Notes under the pieces: model-generated
Databases searched by the model: none
Told to the model about the DNA's origin: nothing
What the model saw: the letters and a program-made list of their open reading frames with translations, nothing else
Program-made: the position numbers and the translations under genes
Assembly: GCA_024802545.1 (NCBI GenBank)
Contig: CP103416.1
Coordinates: forward strand, 2,893,584-2,957,583
Direction: 5' to 3'
Source of the DNA: SAR92 clade bacterium H455
GTDB taxonomy: Bacteria; Pseudomonadota; Gammaproteobacteria; Pseudomonadales; Porticoccaceae
Length of the DNA stretch: 64,000 bases
Shown here: piece after piece, positions 17,751 through 28,679 of the stretch
How positions within the stretch are numbered: position 1 is the stretch's first letter
Layout: each line of letters starts with the position of its first letter

Positions 17751-19032
17751 TACAGCTCTACTCGCAGTACTCCTCGCTGCTTTTTCAGTCACTGCCAGCG
17801 CCCAGGTCGAAATTCTCGATAAGGTGGTTGCCATAGTTGATGAAGACGTGGTCCTTGAGAGTGAGGTGCAGCGTCGCCTGGCTACCATATATGCTCAGAT
17901 TCAGAAGTCTGGCACTCAGCCACCGCCTCAGGAAATTGTCGTCCAGCAAGTTCTAGAGCGTTTGATCTCGGAGCGTCTCCAGCTAAACATGGGTTACAGC
18001 GCCGGTATTCGCATTACTGACGCGGAGCTGAACGACGCCATGGCCCGCATCGCCAGCAGCAATCAGTTGACCATGGAGCAGTATGCCGAACAGGTCCATG
18101 CCTCTGGTTCAACTCTGGCCAATGTGCGCGAAGAGATTCGCAACGAAATGATTTTGATGCGCGTGCAACAGGGTCAGGTGATGCGCCGCATTCGTATCAG
18201 CAGCCAAGAATTAGATAACTTTCTCAACTCTGAAGAGGGTCGCTTTATGACCTCTCCAGACGTCAACGTGGGCCATATTTTATTGCCCGTGCCGAGTGGT
18301 AAAAATAACGATGAGGTCAATGCGATTCTCCAGCGCGCTCAGGGACTACTCGACGAAGCCAACAATGGTACCGACTTCCGTCAACTGGCGATTGCCAACT
18401 CCGCAGATCAGACTGCTCTTCAAGGCGGTGATTTAGGCTGGCGCAAAATGGCTCAGCTGCCGGGAGTATTTATTGAAGCGGTAGAAGGCTTAGAAATAGG
18501 CCAGATATCTGCGCCGATCCGCAGCGATGCGGGCTATCACCTGATTAAACTCTATGGGCGCAAAGGTGGCGGTGAGCAACTAATTGAGCAACACTTTGCC
18601 CGTCATATCCTGATCAAGCCAAATGAAATCCGCGATGAGGCAACTGCGATTAGCCAACTAACTGAGCTGCGCGAGCGCATCAAAACCGGCGAAGATTTCG
18701 CCCTCTTAGCAAAAGAATTTTCCGAAGATCCTGGCTCTGCACTCAACGGTGGCGAGCTAGGTTGGTCAACTCCGGGAATGTTTGTTCCCGAGTTTGAGCA
18801 GACCATGAGCAGCATTGAGCTAGACGAGGTCAGCGCGCCGTTCCTGTCACAATTTGGCTGGCACATACTGCAAGTCACAGAGCGTCGCAAGCAGGACTTT
18901 AGCGAAAACATTACCCGCAATCGCGCGCAAAACCTGCTGCGCCAGCGCAAGTACGAAGAAGAACTTCAGGTCTGGCTGCAAGAGATCCGCGACGAAGCCT
19001 TCGTTGAAATTAAAGAGTCTGCAGAGACATGA
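17728..19032 (+). CDS. surA: Periplasmic chaperone/prolyl isomerase SurA
   Basis: Periplasmic chaperone for outer-membrane proteins, including LptD. The signal peptide ends at VTASAQ. Then come the SurA N-domain ([15 protein letters not shown]), two parvulin domains ([11 protein letters not shown] to about residue 275; [16 protein letters not shown] to about 390), and a C-terminal helix. ATG 17728 overlaps the lptD end by 23 bases; ATG 17713 is an alternative that only lengthens the signal peptide by five residues. Neither has a clear ribosome-binding site, so translation is probably coupled to lptD. Confidence 0.95.
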   Translation: MDLKKTCNTALLAVLLAAFSVTASAQVEILDKVVAIVDEDVVLESEVQRRLATIYAQIQKSGTQPPPQEIVVQQVLERLISERLQLNMGYSAGIRITDAELNDAMARIASSNQLTMEQYAEQVHASGSTLANVREEIRNEMILMRVQQGQVMRRIRISSQELDNFLNSEEGRFMTSPDVNVGHILLPVPSGKNNDEVNAILQRAQGLLDEANNGTDFRQLAIANSADQTALQGGDLGWRKMAQLPGVFIEAVEGLEIGQISAPIRSDAGYHLIKLYGRKGGGEQLIEQHFARHILIKPNEIRDEATAISQLTELRERIKTGEDFALLAKEFSEDPGSALNGGELGWSTPGMFVPEFEQTMSSIELDEVSAPFLSQFGWHILQVTERRKQDFSENITRNRAQNLLRQRKYEEELQVWLQEIRDEAFVEIKESAET

Positions 19033-20015
19033 CCCTGAGGTTGGCGCTGACGCCAGGAGAACCCTCTGGTATTGGCGCTGATATATTAATCAGCCTGGTG
19101 CAGAGCGGCTGTGACCATGAGCTGGTTGCCTATGCTGATCCACAGCTAATGCAACAGCGCGCCAAACAGCTTGGGCTGGCTCTTACACTGCGCAAGCCAG
19201 GCGCAACGGCACAGCCTCTGGCGCCAGGTGAACTAGCGATCATTCCCATTGCCTTGGCGCAGCCTGCTATTGCCGGCCAACTAAATAAAGTCAATGCACC
19301 CTATGTGCTGGCCTGCCTAGATGCCGCAATAGATGCCTGTAAGACAAACTACTGCCAGGCCATGGTTACAGGCCCAGTGCAGAAATCGATTATCAATGAT
19401 GCTGGCTACGCCTTTTCCGGTCACACCGAATACCTTGCCGATAAAACGTCCACTCCTCTAGTGGTGATGATGCTGGCAACCACAGAACTGCGGGTTGCTC
19501 TAGCAACAACTCACCTTCCCTTGCGGGATGTAGCCGACAGCATTACAGGGTCATCATTGCGCCAGGTGATCGATATTCTAATTACCGATCTTAAAACTAA
19601 GTTTGGCATCACAGACCCATCGATTCTGGTCTGCGGGCTAAACCCCCATGCGGGCGAGAACGGTCATTTGGGACGTGAGGAAATAGAAGTGATTGAACCG
19701 GTGCTGGCCGAGTATCGCCAGCAGGGTGTCGATCTGATTGGGCCTCTGCCCGCAGATACATTGTTTACCCCAAAGTATCTGGATAATGCCGATGCCGTAT
19801 TGGCTATGTATCACGATCAGGGCTTACCCGTATTGAAATACCAAGGCTTTGGCCGCGCCGCCAATATCACATTGGGCTTGCCAATTATTCGCACCTCAGT
19901 GGATCATGGCACAGCGCTGGATCTTGCCGGCAGCGGTAAGGCCGATCAAGGCAGTCTGCACACAGCTATTCAAGTCGCCGTCGCCATGGCGACCCACCAA
20001 ACCCTGCGCGGTTAA
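19029..20015 (+). CDS. pdxA: 4-hydroxythreonine-4-phosphate dehydrogenase
   Basis: Oxidises 4-phosphohydroxy-L-threonine in pyridoxal phosphate biosynthesis (DXP-dependent route). The N-terminus [13 protein letters not shown], the SGHTEYLA segment, [14 protein letters not shown] and [12 protein letters not shown] contain the metal-binding histidines of the family. Length 328 is normal. Its ATG overlaps the surA stop (ATGA) and rsmA starts 3 bases after its stop, so all are one transcription unit. Confidence 0.96.
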   Translation: MTLRLALTPGEPSGIGADILISLVQSGCDHELVAYADPQLMQQRAKQLGLALTLRKPGATAQPLAPGELAIIPIALAQPAIAGQLNKVNAPYVLACLDAAIDACKTNYCQAMVTGPVQKSIINDAGYAFSGHTEYLADKTSTPLVVMMLATTELRVALATTHLPLRDVADSITGSSLRQVIDILITDLKTKFGITDPSILVCGLNPHAGENGHLGREEIEVIEPVLAEYRQQGVDLIGPLPADTLFTPKYLDNADAVLAMYHDQGLPVLKYQGFGRAANITLGLPIIRTSVDHGTALDLAGSGKADQGSLHTAIQVAVAMATHQTLRG

Positions 20016-20018
20016 ATA

Positions 20019-20819
20019 ATGACAATTCAACATCAGGCTAGAAAACGTTTCGGTCAGAACTTTCTCGTCGATCAGCATATTATTGGGCAGATTATTACTG
20101 CCATTGGCCCTAGCGCTGACGACAATTTGATTGAGATCGGTCCAGGTACAGCGGCTATTACCGAACACTTAATTAAGCGCTGCCCATCGATGAAAGTGGT
20201 CGAACTGGATCGTGATTTAGTGAGCTTCCTCACCGAGAAATTTGCCGACTACCCAGACTTTAGTATATTTAGTGGCGACGCCCTCAAAACTGATTTCTCC
20301 CAGTTTCATAAGGGGCGGCAGATGCGACTTGTGGGCAATCTGCCCTACAATATTTCGACACCGATACTCTTTCATCTATTAAAGAATCGCACACTAATTA
20401 AAGATATGCACTTTATGCTGCAGCGGGAAGTGGTGGATCGACTGAGTGCCGCACCAGGTAACAAGACCTATGGTCGCCTATCGATTATGGTGCAGTATCA
20501 CTGCCGAGTTATGCCGCTGATACCTGTACCACCCTCAGCTTTTCGTCCAGAACCCAAGGTTCAGTCAGCGATTGTGCGACTCAAACCCCACAGCACCAAA
20601 CCCTGTGTCGCCGAGAATGAAGAGCTGCTTAGTCAAATCGTTAGCCTGGGCTTCCAGCAGCGTCGTAAAACCTTGCGCAATGGCATCCGCGCCTATGCAG
20701 AACACCTTGTTGGTGTGGACGAGATTGTAGATTTATCGCGTCGTGCCGAGCAGCTATCAGTGGCTGAATTTGTCGCCCTGTCGAACTATGTCAATCAAAG
20801 TATATTGAGTAAAAAATGA
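20019..20819 (+). CDS. rsmA: 16S rRNA dimethyladenosine methyltransferase RsmA (KsgA)
   Basis: Dimethylates two adjacent adenines in the 3' hairpin of 16S rRNA during 30S maturation, using SAM. Visible are KRFGQNFLVD at the N-terminus, the SAM motif IGPGTAAIT, and the catalytic NLPYNIS motif IV. Length is 266 residues. The stop overlaps the apaG start (ATGA). Context pdxA-rsmA-apaG-apaH is the conserved gammaproteobacterial order. Confidence 0.97.
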   Translation: MTIQHQARKRFGQNFLVDQHIIGQIITAIGPSADDNLIEIGPGTAAITEHLIKRCPSMKVVELDRDLVSFLTEKFADYPDFSIFSGDALKTDFSQFHKGRQMRLVGNLPYNISTPILFHLLKNRTLIKDMHFMLQREVVDRLSAAPGNKTYGRLSIMVQYHCRVMPLIPVPPSAFRPEPKVQSAIVRLKPHSTKPCVAENEELLSQIVSLGFQQRRKTLRNGIRAYAEHLVGVDEIVDLSRRAEQLSVAEFVALSNYVNQSILSKK

Positions 20820-21190
20820 GCCTCGACGCCATCACCGTAAAAGTTAAAACCGAATACCTTTTAAAACAGTCAAAGCCTGACGAGTCTCAATTTGCCTTTG
20901 CCTACCACATCACCATACACAATCAGAGTGAGATTCCGGCGCAGCTGCTTGGGCGCCACTGGATAATCACCGATGCCAATGAAGCTAAACAGGAAGTTCG
21001 TGGAGCCGGTGTTGTCGGCGAGCAACCAATGATTGCGCCAGGACAGTGCTACAAGTACAGCAGTGGCGTAATGCTCGACACGCCCATCGGCACCATGCAG
21101 GGTTGCTACAAGATGCGCGATGATGAGGGCTGCGAGTTTGACGCCACCATAGAGCCCTTCTTACTTTCAACACCCCACGCTGTGAACTAA
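20816..21190 (+). CDS. apaG: ApaG (Co2+/Mg2+ efflux-associated) protein
   Basis: A small beta-sandwich protein of 124 residues with the ApaG fold pattern: FAFAYHITIHNQS, LLGRHWIITDANE and GVVGEQPMIAPGQCYKYSSG. Linked genetically to cobalt resistance and magnesium in enterobacteria; the biochemical role is not settled. It starts inside the rsmA stop and ends directly before apaH. Confidence 0.95.
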   Translation: MSLDAITVKVKTEYLLKQSKPDESQFAFAYHITIHNQSEIPAQLLGRHWIITDANEAKQEVRGAGVVGEQPMIAPGQCYKYSSGVMLDTPIGTMQGCYKMRDDEGCEFDATIEPFLLSTPHAVN

Positions 21191-22021
21191 ATGACTGACT
21201 ATGTGGTTGGCGATATTCAAGGCTGCCTAGATCCGCTGCTCAAGCTGTTGGATAGAGTGCAGTTCGAGCCCACCACAGATCGTTTGATTGCCACCGGTGA
21301 TCTAATCAATCGCGGGCCCCAATCTCTAGAGACACTGCGCTTTTGCATGGGTCTCGGCAGTGCTTTTAAAACAGTACTCGGCAACCATGATCTACACCTG
21401 TTGGCGATTGCCCATGGCATTAGAAAGCCAACTTCAAAAGACACCTTAGAAGGAATTCTTAACGCCAGTGATCGCGATGGACTTGTCAGCTGGCTACAGC
21501 AACAACCCCTTCTCCTCAGTGCCGGTCAATACACCATAGTGCATGCGGGCATACCCCCAAACTGGACTGTCAGCACTGCGCGAACATTAGCCGCAGAGGT
21601 TGAGCAAGTACTGCGCTCAGATCGTGCTCAGAGTTATTTCCAAGGCATGTATGGCGATCAACCTGACAAGTGGTCTGATGATCTTAGAGGCCCAGCGCGC
21701 TGGCGACTGATTACCAACTACCTGACCCGGATGCGCTACTGCACAGCCTCAGGTCAGCTAGAATTACAGGCCAAGACTGCGCCAGGCCAACAAGCGAAAG
21801 AACTCACTGCACAATTTGCACCCTGGTTCAGTTATGCCACGAGAAAGACGGTCGACGATAAAATCATCTTTGGTCACTGGGCCGCGCTTCAGGGAAGACA
21901 TCTTGGCAACAATCTTTTCCCCCTAGATACAGGCTATGTCTGGGGTGGCGCAATGCGCCTGATGAACCTCAGTAACGGTGTCTATACTGAGCAAAGTGCC
22001 CCGCCGAACAACTCCCAGTAG
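21191..22021 (+). CDS. apaH: Symmetrical diadenosine tetraphosphatase ApaH
   Basis: Hydrolyses Ap4A to two ADP (and NpnN-type RNA caps in E. coli). The metallophosphatase motifs are intact: GDIQGCLDPL, TGDLINRGPQS and LGNHDLHL. Further His residues appear in VHAGIPPNW and FGHWAALQG. Length 276 is normal. The ATG directly follows the apaG stop, so it depends on the upstream gene for translation or transcription. Confidence 0.96.
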   Translation: MTDYVVGDIQGCLDPLLKLLDRVQFEPTTDRLIATGDLINRGPQSLETLRFCMGLGSAFKTVLGNHDLHLLAIAHGIRKPTSKDTLEGILNASDRDGLVSWLQQQPLLLSAGQYTIVHAGIPPNWTVSTARTLAAEVEQVLRSDRAQSYFQGMYGDQPDKWSDDLRGPARWRLITNYLTRMRYCTASGQLELQAKTAPGQQAKELTAQFAPWFSYATRKTVDDKIIFGHWAALQGRHLGNNLFPLDTGYVWGGAMRLMNLSNGVYTEQSAPPNNSQ

Positions 22022-22050
22022 TGATCCCTATTTAATTAATGAGGTAGTAG

Positions 22051-24096
22051 ATGCGCCATTTATCCTTCACTAAATTAACCATTTCATTATTCAGCCTGGC
22101 ACTGCTTAGCGGCTGCGCAGAGAAGCAGCCGGCGGTTGAGCCTGCAGGGTTAATCTCAGGCATAGACAAGGTTGGTATGGACAGGTCGGTGAGGCCTCAG
22201 GACGACTTCTATAACTATGCCAATGGCGGCTGGCTCGCTAGCACCGAAATACCTGCGGATGAAGTGGGATGGGGCAGCTATATGACATTGCGCAAAAAGA
22301 GCCTCGAGCAGTCTCGGATAATAGTGGAAGAAGCTGCCAGATACTCAGGCGATGACCTCGCCAAGCGCAAGATTGGCGACTACTACAACGCCTTTCTCAA
22401 TGAACAGAAAATAGAGAATCTGGGTCTGGCACCGATCAGTGATTACCTGACTACTATCAGCAAGCTAAAGGATCACGATCAGGTAGCCGAATTTCTCGGC
22501 AAGATAAATCCAGCAGGTATCGACGGACCGTTTAATCTCTATGTGGGACAAGACGATAAAGAAGCGACCAGCTATATATTACACTTTGTTGAATCCGGTC
22601 TTGGGCTGCCAGATCGCGATTACTACAGTGACCAGTCAGAACGCGGCAAAGAGATAATTGTTCGCTACCAGCAGTATCTTGAACAGCTGCTGACCCTATC
22701 TGGACATGAACAGCCAGTGCTTGGCGCAGGACGTATCTTGGCGCTAGAAACACGACTAGCAGCTCATCAATGGGACAAGGTGGATAACCGCGATGCAGAC
22801 AAACGTTACAACAAACGATCCGCAGCTGAGTTCAGGGAGATGCTGTCAGCATTTAACCTAGAGGGCTATATGGTTGGTATAGGCGTGACACTACCTGATT
22901 ATCTACTTGTCGGCCAGCCCAGCTATCTGTCAGCCTTTAACCAGCTGTTTAAAGACGTTGAACTCGCGGCTTGGAAAGATTACCTGCGTGCTAAGGTAGT
23001 TTCTAGTTATGCCAATTATCTACCTAAGGTATTTGTCGATTCTCACTTCGACTTCTACTCCAAATTTCTCTATGGCCGTGAACAACAGCAACCGAGATGG
23101 CGCAAAGCTGTGAGCTCCATCAACGGTAATATCGGAGAACTCCTGGGACAGCTCTATGTCGCCAAACACTTTGCTGCCGAATCCAAGGCACGCATGACCA
23201 CTATGGTGGATAACCTTATTGCCGCCTATGCCGAGTCGATTAAAGATCTAGACTGGATGAGCGAAGAAACTAAACAACAATCCCTGATTAAGCTCTCCAA
23301 GTTCACCCCTAAGATTGGCTATCCAGACACATGGAAAGATTATTCGGCACTGACTATTAAAGGCGATGATCTAGCGGGTAATATCAAGCGGGCACGAACA
23401 TTTGCGCACCATCAGAATATGGCTAAATTGGGTTCACCCATAGATCGCAATGAATGGTTTATGGCACCTCAGGAAGTGAATGCCTATTACAACCCTGGTC
23501 TCAATGAGATTGTCTTTCCCGCTGCCTATCTGCAACCGCCAAACTTTATACCGAGCGCTGAAGATGCCTATAACTATGGCACCATTGGATCAACCATCGG
23601 ACACGAGATTGGACACGGCTTTGACGACCAAGGTAGCAAGTACGATGGCGATGGCAACCTTGTTAGCTGGTGGACTGATATAGATCGAGAGCAGTTTGAA
23701 GCCCGCACCAAGGGCTTGGTGGAACAGTTTAGTAAATTTGAGGCACTGCCTGGCTTGTTTGTTAATGGCGAGCTCACCCTAGGTGAGAATATAGGTGATT
23801 TGGGGGGCACCAGCATCGCCCTCAAAGCGTATCGCATGTCGCTCAAGGGTGAGCCATCGCCAGTGATTGACGGCTTCAGCGGCGAACAACGCTTTTTTCT
23901 GGGCAACGCCCAATCCAGCCGCATTAAATGGCGTGACCAGATCCTTGAGATTATTGTCAGAACCGATCCCCACTCCCCCGATGTCTATAGGATCAATGGC
24001 GTGTTTCCCAACATGCCTGACTTCTATGACACCTACAATGTGCAACCTGGGGACGCCTTATTCTTGCCTGAAAAACAGCGGGTTAAGATCTGGTAA
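22051..24096 (+). CDS. M13-family zinc metallopeptidase, lipoprotein
   Basis: A 681-residue neprilysin/PepO-type peptidase. The zinc site HEIGHGFDD (near residue 516) and the third-ligand motif ENIGDLGG are intact, and NAYYNPGLNEIVFPAAYLQPP is the substrate-binding motif of the family. The N-terminus has a lipobox LLSGC, so it is predicted to be a membrane-anchored, periplasm-facing lipoprotein. It follows apaH by 29 bases with GAGG upstream of the ATG. Natural substrates are unknown. Confidence 0.93.
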   Translation: MRHLSFTKLTISLFSLALLSGCAEKQPAVEPAGLISGIDKVGMDRSVRPQDDFYNYANGGWLASTEIPADEVGWGSYMTLRKKSLEQSRIIVEEAARYSGDDLAKRKIGDYYNAFLNEQKIENLGLAPISDYLTTISKLKDHDQVAEFLGKINPAGIDGPFNLYVGQDDKEATSYILHFVESGLGLPDRDYYSDQSERGKEIIVRYQQYLEQLLTLSGHEQPVLGAGRILALETRLAAHQWDKVDNRDADKRYNKRSAAEFREMLSAFNLEGYMVGIGVTLPDYLLVGQPSYLSAFNQLFKDVELAAWKDYLRAKVVSSYANYLPKVFVDSHFDFYSKFLYGREQQQPRWRKAVSSINGNIGELLGQLYVAKHFAAESKARMTTMVDNLIAAYAESIKDLDWMSEETKQQSLIKLSKFTPKIGYPDTWKDYSALTIKGDDLAGNIKRARTFAHHQNMAKLGSPIDRNEWFMAPQEVNAYYNPGLNEIVFPAAYLQPPNFIPSAEDAYNYGTIGSTIGHEIGHGFDDQGSKYDGDGNLVSWWTDIDREQFEARTKGLVEQFSKFEALPGLFVNGELTLGENIGDLGGTSIALKAYRMSLKGEPSPVIDGFSGEQRFFLGNAQSSRIKWRDQILEIIVRTDPHSPDVYRINGVFPNMPDFYDTYNVQPGDALFLPEKQRVKIW

Positions 24097-24174
24097 GACT
24101 GACACCCTTATCTATCTTTGCACTGCCATAAGAAAGACCCCAGAAAAAGACCAGGCAGTTAAAAACTGGGGACG

Positions 24175-24211
24175 AAAAAAAACCGGACACCTATTCAGAG
24201 TCCGGTTTTTT
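24175..24211. terminator. Bidirectional terminator between M13 peptidase and rplQ
   Basis: AACCGGAC (24181-24188) pairs with GTCCGGTT (24200-24207), flanked by an A-tract on the left and a T-tract on the right, so it can stop transcription from both convergent units. A weaker CCCCAG/CTGGGG pairing with a long loop lies just upstream (24138-24171). Confidence 0.9.
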
Positions 24212-24228
24212 ACTGCGAAAGATCGAGC

Positions 24229-24627
24229 TTATTCGCCAGTTGTCTCTGCAACATCAGCCATATCGTTAGCTGCACGGTCTACTAATTCAACATAGGCCAT
24301 AGGTGCATTATCACCAGTACGATTGCCGCACTTTAGGATGCGAACATAACCACCCGGACGCTCGAGGAAACGCGGGCCCAGATCGGTGAAGAGCTTGCCG
24401 ACAGTTGCTTTGTTACGCAGACGGTCAAAAGCTAAGCGACGATTAGCGACGCTATCTTCTTTAGCAAGAGTGATGAATGGCTCAGCAAAACGACGCAGCT
24501 CTTTAGCCTTGGGCAGAGTGGTTTTAATCAGCTCGTGCTCAACCAATGAAGCAGTCATGTTACGAAACATAGCTCTCTTGTGAGTGCCGGTCTTATTTAG
24601 CTTGCGGCCACTATAGCGATGACGCAT
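24229..24627 (-). CDS. rplQ: 50S ribosomal protein L17
   Basis: Large-subunit protein at the exit-tunnel end. It starts [20 protein letters not shown], the universal bL17 signature, and is 132 residues long (E. coli 127). It is the last gene of the alpha operon, 74 bases after rpoA, and its mRNA ends at the terminator at 24175-24211. Confidence 0.98.
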   Translation of the reverse strand: MRHRYSGRKLNKTGTHKRAMFRNMTASLVEHELIKTTLPKAKELRRFAEPFITLAKEDSVANRRLAFDRLRNKATVGKLFTDLGPRFLERPGGYVRILKCGNRTGDNAPMAYVELVDRAANDMADVAETTGE

Positions 24628-24701
24628 GTTCTTATTCCTTAATTCGTTGCTTTCTCAGCAATGATATATGCCAACTTGTTATTAAACGATCCTACAATCG
24701 C

Positions 24702-25697
24702 TTAAACGAGTTCACGTTCACTTTTCAGACTGGCTGGTGGCCAGTTCTCAAGGCGCATGCCTAGAGAAAGACCGCGTGAAGCCAATACATCTTTAATTTC
24801 AGTCAGAGACTTCTTGCCGAGGTTTGGTGTCTTTAGCAGCTCAACTTCTGTGCGCTGAATAAGGTCACCAATATAATAAATGCTCTCTGCTTTGAGACAG
24901 TTCGCTGAACGCACAGTCAGCTCAAGATCGTCAACCGGACGTAGCAGAATAGGATCGATCTCTTCTTCTTTCTCTTCCGGCTCAGCAGCAGTTTCGCCTT
25001 CCAAGTTCACGAATACGGCCATCTGCTGTTGCAAGATAGTCGCAGCGCGACGGATAGACTCTTCAGGGTCGATGGTGCCATTAGTCTCTAATTCAAGAAC
25101 CAACTTATCAAGATCCGTACGGTTCTCAACACGAGCATTTTCAACACTGTATGAAACTTTGTGAATTGGGCTAAACGAGGCATCCAACTGCAGACGACCA
25201 ATAGTGCGATTCTCTTCATCAGAGATTCTTGCGTCAGACGGCTGGTAACCACGTCCGCGCTCAATTCTAAGTTGAATGTTCAGAGTGCACTTGTCAGAGA
25301 TAGTCGCAATCACGTGATCTGGATTAATTACTTCAACGTGGCTATCGACTTCAATATCCGCTGCAGTTACAACACAAGGACCTTTAACGCTAAGCGATAC
25401 AGTGGTCTCATCACGACCTTCCATCACGACCGCCACACCCTTTAGGTTCAGCAGTATACCCATGACGTCTTCATGGACACCTTCGATAGCGCTGTACTCA
25501 TGCTCTACACCTTCAATCTCAACTTCAACAATGGCACAGCCAGACATTGAAGAGAGCAGAATGCGACGTAGCGCATTACCAAGAGTGTGCCCGAACCCGC
25601 GCTCAAGCGGCTCCAAGACAACCTTGGCGTGAGTAGGGCTGTAAGACGTGACGTCAATATTGCGTGGCGTCAGAAATTCATTCGCAGAATTTTGCAT
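24702..25697 (-). CDS. rpoA: RNA polymerase subunit alpha
   Basis: Scaffold subunit of RNA polymerase. The N-terminal dimerisation domain contains [20 protein letters not shown] flexible acidic linker ([14 protein letters not shown]) joins it to the C-terminal domain ([20 protein letters not shown]), which contacts UP elements and activators. Length 331 (E. coli 329). It sits between rpsD and rplQ, as usual for the alpha operon. Confidence 0.99.
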   Translation of the reverse strand: MQNSANEFLTPRNIDVTSYSPTHAKVVLEPLERGFGHTLGNALRRILLSSMSGCAIVEVEIEGVEHEYSAIEGVHEDVMGILLNLKGVAVVMEGRDETTVSLSVKGPCVVTAADIEVDSHVEVINPDHVIATISDKCTLNIQLRIERGRGYQPSDARISDEENRTIGRLQLDASFSPIHKVSYSVENARVENRTDLDKLVLELETNGTIDPEESIRRAATILQQQMAVFVNLEGETAAEPEEKEEEIDPILLRPVDDLELTVRSANCLKAESIYYIGDLIQRTEVELLKTPNLGKKSLTEIKDVLASRGLSLGMRLENWPPASLKSERELV

Positions 25698-25722
25698 ATT
25701 TTTACCCGTGTGATCTCAAAAA

Positions 25723-26343
25723 TTACTTCGAGTATAGTTCGACGATCAGGTTTTCGTTGATCTCGGCTGGCAGATCAGAGCGATCTGGATTGCGCGTGAA
25801 CGTACCTTCCATCTTGCTGCTGTCTACATTCATCCACTCAACTTCACCACGTTGTGCAGCCAATTGCAGAGCGGTCTGAACGCGCAATTGCTTCTTAGAC
25901 TTCTCGCGCAGACCAACAACATCACCTTCCTGAACTTTGAAAGAGGGAATGTTGACCTTCTGACCATTGACCACAATTGCATTGTGAGCAACCAGCTGAC
26001 GCGATTCGGCACGTGTAGAGCCAAAGCCCATACGGTAAACAACGTTATCGAGACGACGCTCTAGCAGGGTTAACAGATTCTCACCTGTATTGCCCTTCTG
26101 ACGCGCAGCATCCTTATAGTAGTTGCGGAACTGCTTTTCCAATACACCGTAGATACGACGTACTTTCTGCTTTTCACGCAGCTGAACACCGTAGTCAGAT
26201 AAACGACCGCGCCGCTGACCGTGCTGGCCGGGTGCGCTATCTGCACGACATTTAGATTCTAATGGTCTAACACCACTCTTGAGGAACAAATCTGTTCCTT
26301 CGCGGCGTGACAATTTACAAGTTGGTCCAAGATATCTAGCCAT
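25723..26343 (-). CDS. rpsD: 30S ribosomal protein S4
   Basis: Primary 16S rRNA-binding protein of the 30S body and, in E. coli, the translational repressor of the alpha operon. Sequence starts [20 protein letters not shown]; the S4 RNA-binding domain follows ([21 protein letters not shown]). Length 206 equals E. coli. Autoregulation through the rpsM leader (27121-27190) is likely by homology. Confidence 0.98.
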   Translation of the reverse strand: MARYLGPTCKLSRREGTDLFLKSGVRPLESKCRADSAPGQHGQRRGRLSDYGVQLREKQKVRRIYGVLEKQFRNYYKDAARQKGNTGENLLTLLERRLDNVVYRMGFGSTRAESRQLVAHNAIVVNGQKVNIPSFKVQEGDVVGLREKSKKQLRVQTALQLAAQRGEVEWMNVDSSKMEGTFTRNPDRSDLPAEINENLIVELYSK

Positions 26344-26355
26344 TCTCTTTCTCTC

Positions 26356-26748
26356 TTACACGCGACGCTTTTTGGGTGGACGACAGCCATTGTGTGGCAC
26401 AGGCGTCACATCCGTAATATTGGTGATCTTATAACCGGCATTGTTCAGTGCGCGGACCGCTGATTCGCGGCCGGGGCCGGGGCCCTTGACTTGAACATCG
26501 AGGTTTTTTAAACCGTAGTCTTTTGCTGCTTCCCCGGCACGCTCTGCTGCAACCTGCGCAGCAAAAGGAGTACTCTTACGAGACCCGCGGAAACCAGAAC
26601 CACCAGAGGTAGCCCACGAAAGTGCATTACCCTGACGGTCAGTGATAGTAACGATGGTGTTGTTAAACGACGCATAGATATGCGCGACACCGTCAATTAC
26701 TGTCTTCTTGACCTTTTTACGGGTGGTCTTAGTTGCTGATTTTGCCAT
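26356..26748 (-). CDS. rpsK: 30S ribosomal protein S11
   Basis: Platform protein of the 30S subunit. Contains [20 protein letters not shown] and the C-terminal [10 protein letters not shown] signature. Length 130 (E. coli 129). Lies 15 bases after rpsM and 12 before rpsD in the alpha operon. Confidence 0.98.
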   Translation of the reverse strand: MAKSATKTTRKKVKKTVIDGVAHIYASFNNTIVTITDRQGNALSWATSGGSGFRGSRKSTPFAAQVAAERAGEAAKDYGLKNLDVQVKGPGPGRESAVRALNNAGYKITNITDVTPVPHNGCRPPKKRRV

Positions 26749-26763
26749 TACTATTCCTAGGAA

Positions 26764-27120
26764 TTATCTTTTAATGGGACGACGCGGCCCTTTACGGGTG
26801 CGTGCGTTCGTCTTAGTACGTTGTCCGCGTACAGGCAAATTCCGACGGTGACGAAGGCCGCGATAGCAACCCAAATCCATCAGACGCTTGATGTTCATGC
26901 TATTTTCTCTGCGTAGATCACCTTCAACTTCGTTGGTTCCTACGGCAGCACGCAACAAATCAAGTTGCGCTTCATCTAATGCAGCGATCTTTGTGTCTTC
27001 TGCAATGCCCACATCCGCACAGATTTTTCTGGCGGTAGGACGACCAATACCAAACACGTACGTCAGTGAAATCACTGCGTGCTTGTTATCAGGAATGTTG
27101 ACACCGGCAATACGGGCCAT
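26764..27120 (-). CDS. rpsM: 30S ribosomal protein S13
   Basis: Head protein of the 30S subunit that contacts the 50S and tRNA. Starts [20 protein letters not shown] and ends with the basic tail [12 protein letters not shown]. Length 118 equals E. coli. First gene of the alpha operon proper, behind a leader of ~70-100 bases. Confidence 0.98.
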   Translation of the reverse strand: MARIAGVNIPDNKHAVISLTYVFGIGRPTARKICADVGIAEDTKIAALDEAQLDLLRAAVGTNEVEGDLRRENSMNIKRLMDLGCYRGLRHRRNLPVRGQRTKTNARTRKGPRRPIKR

Positions 27121-27194
27121 TCACATTACTCCACTTATACTAGGGTTTTATCAGTAGTCTCTATGCCTTCAGCAACACTGCGAAAAGGCGCGGT

Positions 27195-27223
27195 AGAATA
27201 CCGATAGATCTACCAAAAATCAA
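27195..27223 (-). promoter_or_regulatory. Candidate alpha-operon promoter and leader
   Basis: On the minus strand TTGATT (27218-27223) and TATTCT (27195-27200) are 17 bases apart, followed by a GC-rich ACCGCGCC. It lies directly after rpmJ and gives a leader of about 70 bases before rpsM. In E. coli this leader folds into the S4-binding pseudoknot; I did not verify that fold here. Confidence 0.55.
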
Positions 27224-27228
27224 CCAGA

Positions 27229-27345
27229 TTATCCCTGGCGCTGTTTATGACGCGGCTCTACATTACAGATAACACGAACCACACCTTTACGGCGTACAAC
27301 TTTACAATTTCGACAAATCTTTTTAACCGATGCACGTACTTTCAC
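27229..27345 (-). CDS. rpmJ: 50S ribosomal protein L36
   Basis: A 38-residue zinc-type bL36, too short for many gene finders. Translation from GTG 27345 gives [20 protein letters not shown] and continues to RHKQRQG. The zinc ligands Cys11, Cys14, Cys27 and His33 are present. The GTG is preceded by GAGGTG at good spacing; the ATG four bases upstream is out of frame and immediately closed. It lies 12 bases after secY at the end of the spc operon. Confidence 0.95.
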   Translation of the reverse strand: MKVRASVKKICRNCKVVRRKGVVRVICNVEPRHKQRQG

Positions 27346-27357
27346 GCCATCACCTCT

Positions 27358-28677
27358 TTATTTACGGCCAACAGTTTTAAGGTTGGCCTTTTTCATCAGC
27401 GAATCATACTGCTGCGACATTAGATGTGACTGCACTTGAGCCATAAAATCCATTGACACAACAACCGCAATCAATAGTGATGTACCGCCTAAGTAGAAAG
27501 GCACGTTAAAGTACACATTCAAGAACTGAGGCATTAAACAAATCAGGGTGATATAAATACCGCCAATCAATGTTAAACGTGTAGTCACACTATCGATATA
27601 TTTTGCAGTGTGCTCTCCAGGACGAATCCCGGGTAAATAAGCACCACCTTTTTTCAAGTTATCAGCCACTTCCCTTGGGTTGTACATCAACGCCGTGTAG
27701 AAGAAACTGAAGAAAATAATCAAGCTCGAGAACATCAACACATAGAGTGGCTGTCCTGGACCTATTAATAAGGAAATATCCTGTAACCAATCCGGGGCGT
27801 TGGCTGCAGACCCAAACCACTGACTTATAGAGGCTGGAAATAACAATAAACTACTGGCGAAAATCGCTGGTATAACGCCCGCCATGTTCACCTTAAGGGG
27901 AAGATGCGAGCTCTGAGCGTTGTAGGCCTGACGACCCTGACGCTGAGCATAGTTAACTGTCAGTCGACGCTGACCACGCTCGATAAATACTACGAAGTAG
28001 ACCACGGCAACGGCAATGACCAGCACGAACACCAATATCAACGGGCTCAAATCACCCTGCCTAGCCGACTCAAGAGCCTGACCTATGGCACCGGGAATGC
28101 CTGCGACTATGCCGGCAAAAATCAACATCGAGATGCCGTTACCAATACCGCGCTCTGTGATCTGCTCACCGAGCCACATCAGGAACACCGCTCCCGCAAC
28201 TAGAGAAGAAATTGCGACCATATAAAACATAGTGTTAACTTCGTAAGCTAGTCCCTGCGAAGCGAAGCCAACCGCCATCGCTGTACCCTGAATCAGGGCC
28301 AAGAACACTGTGCCGTATCTAGTGTACTGATTAATCTTGCGGCGACCGCTGTCGCCTTCTTTCTTTAACTGCTCTAACGCAGGTACTGTCGCTGACAGCA
28401 GCTGCATAATGATCGACGCCGAGATGTAGGGCATAACACCCAGAGCCAATATGCTCATTCTCTCCAGCGCGCCGCCGGAGAACATATTAAACAGACCCAG
28501 ATATGTACCCTGGTTCTGTGTAAACAGTTCCGCTAGACGATCCGGATCAAATCCAGGAACCGGTATATGCGTACCAATGCGATAAATAATAATCGCTGCA
28601 AACAAAAAACGAAGACGAGCCCAAAGCTCGCCTAGACCTTTAGTGTTGCCTGCTGGCATATTTCCCGGCTTCGACAT
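27358..28677 (-). CDS. secY: Protein translocase channel SecY
   Basis: Central ten-helix channel of the SecYEG translocon in the inner membrane. Length 439 (E. coli 443). Signatures include [22 protein letters not shown] in helix 2, and the cytosolic loop [22 protein letters not shown]. It lies between rplO and rpmJ, the standard spc order. Its partner SecE is encoded at 56920. Confidence 0.98.
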   Translation of the reverse strand: MSKPGNMPAGNTKGLGELWARLRFLFAAIIIYRIGTHIPVPGFDPDRLAELFTQNQGTYLGLFNMFSGGALERMSILALGVMPYISASIIMQLLSATVPALEQLKKEGDSGRRKINQYTRYGTVFLALIQGTAMAVGFASQGLAYEVNTMFYMVAISSLVAGAVFLMWLGEQITERGIGNGISMLIFAGIVAGIPGAIGQALESARQGDLSPLILVFVLVIAVAVVYFVVFIERGQRRLTVNYAQRQGRQAYNAQSSHLPLKVNMAGVIPAIFASSLLLFPASISQWFGSAANAPDWLQDISLLIGPGQPLYVLMFSSLIIFFSFFYTALMYNPREVADNLKKGGAYLPGIRPGEHTAKYIDSVTTRLTLIGGIYITLICLMPQFLNVYFNVPFYLGGTSLLIAVVVSMDFMAQVQSHLMSQQYDSLMKKANLKTVGRK

Positions 28678-28679
28678 TA